From: an uncultured Eudoraea sp.
Lineage (GTDB): Bacteria > Bacteroidota > Bacteroidia > Flavobacteriales > Flavobacteriaceae
NCBI RefSeq assembly: GCF_947258925.1
Contig: NZ_CAMYKG010000023.1
Location: forward strand, 1 to 41,900
Reading direction: 5' to 3'
DNA: 41,900 nucleotides
The notes beneath the pieces were generated by a model, which saw only the letters and a program-made list of their open reading frames with translations, was not told the origin of the DNA and did not search any database. A program made the translations under genes and the position numbers. Shown here piece after piece: positions 41,772 to 41,900 of the stretch. Each line of letters opens with the position of its first letter. Position 1 is the stretch's first letter.

Positions 41772-41900
41772 GATTTTACGACGAAACTCACGTTTAATGG
41801 TATTGGCGGAACAGGACCGTATACTTACAGTTTTGATGCTGGTGCAAATTACACAACAACAAGTAATACATCAATTCCAATAAATGTAAGTATTACTGAA
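41766..41900 (+). CDS. SprB-like adhesin repeat fragment, open to window edge
   Basis: From about 41766 the frame with codons at positions divisible by 3 reads GFDFTTKLTFNGIGGTGPYT and then YSFDAGANYTTTSNTSIPIN, with no stop to base 41900. This pattern (GGTGPYTYSFDAG, then NYTTTSNTS) matches SprB-type repeats of giant Bacteroidota surface adhesins. It has no start codon and abruptly replaces the amidase frame. It may be a piece of a large T9SS adhesin gene continuing past the window, or an assembly join in repetitive sequence. Confidence 0.65.

Noticed and set aside
1..41900. tRNA, rRNA, CRISPR or insertion-sequence features
   Set aside because: Intergenic regions were read for TTCGAAT-type tRNA arms, evenly spaced repeats and transposase-like frames, and none were found.

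Overview
The window looks like chromosomal DNA of a marine-type Flavobacteriaceae (Bacteroidota). The signs are AT-rich DNA, TAnnTTTG -7 promoter boxes, a type IX secretion (T9SS) type B C-terminal domain next to a PorP/SprF protein, a DUF4295 gene after rpmB-rpmG, DUF2911, DUF5916 and DUF4369 proteins, and an OMP_b-brl_3-type receptor. Most of it is ordinary core genome. No tRNA, rRNA, CRISPR array, transposase, phage or defence gene was seen.

Layout. 1-3428: end of a surface protein, a calcium-repeat adhesin with a gliding/T9SS C-terminal domain, and a PorP/SprF protein. 3516-6193: idi, queD, a decayed Bcp/PrxQ peroxiredoxin and manA in one operon, then a small helical protein. 6210-13019 (minus): DUF4369 lipoprotein, DUF819 membrane protein, DUF5916 outer-membrane protein and a class A penicillin-binding protein. 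13120-15572: S1/P1 nuclease, AlkB and an AraC regulator. 15790-17237: two tandem secreted paralogues with duplicated promoter regions. 17286-19817 (minus): MOSC protein, cupin, a structured intergenic RNA candidate and a membrane AraC regulator. 19945-21425: DUF6249 protein divergent from an ECF sigma/anti-sigma pair. 21461-23867 (minus): DoxX-like protein and htpG. 24226-27926: TetR-like regulator, ABC1 kinase, KAS III and a flavin-oxidase-like protein. 28022-32678: outer-membrane receptor, a second structured RNA candidate, a CoA-binding protein and a sodium:solute symporter. 32737-41771: recR, lipoyl E2, exonuclease, FAH-family protein, Hpt, cinA, rpmB-rpmG-DUF4295, ftsY, DUF2911 protein and a broken amidase.

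The most interesting material is regulatory. The ECF sigma gene and the DUF6249 gene diverge from two matching promoters of the form GTAACCTT/CGTC, each with 17 bases between GTAAC and CGTC. Two similar GTAAC-N16-CGTC sites lie on the minus strand at 30510-30534 and 30797-30821. The first is in front of the outer-membrane receptor. The second is in front of an RNA-like unit with a 12-base inverted repeat and an intrinsic terminator. This could be an envelope-stress regulon with its own small RNA, which is inference. A second RNA candidate (about 18480-18592, minus) folds into three helices, and its G-U pairs favour the minus strand. The tandem secreted paralogues carry candidate AraC operators with 21-base spacing, next to a divergent AraC gene.

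The right end is abnormal. Near 41766-41772 the amidase reading frame stops matching its family, and another frame encodes an SprB-like adhesin repeat open to the window edge. This is either a rearrangement or an assembly chimera.
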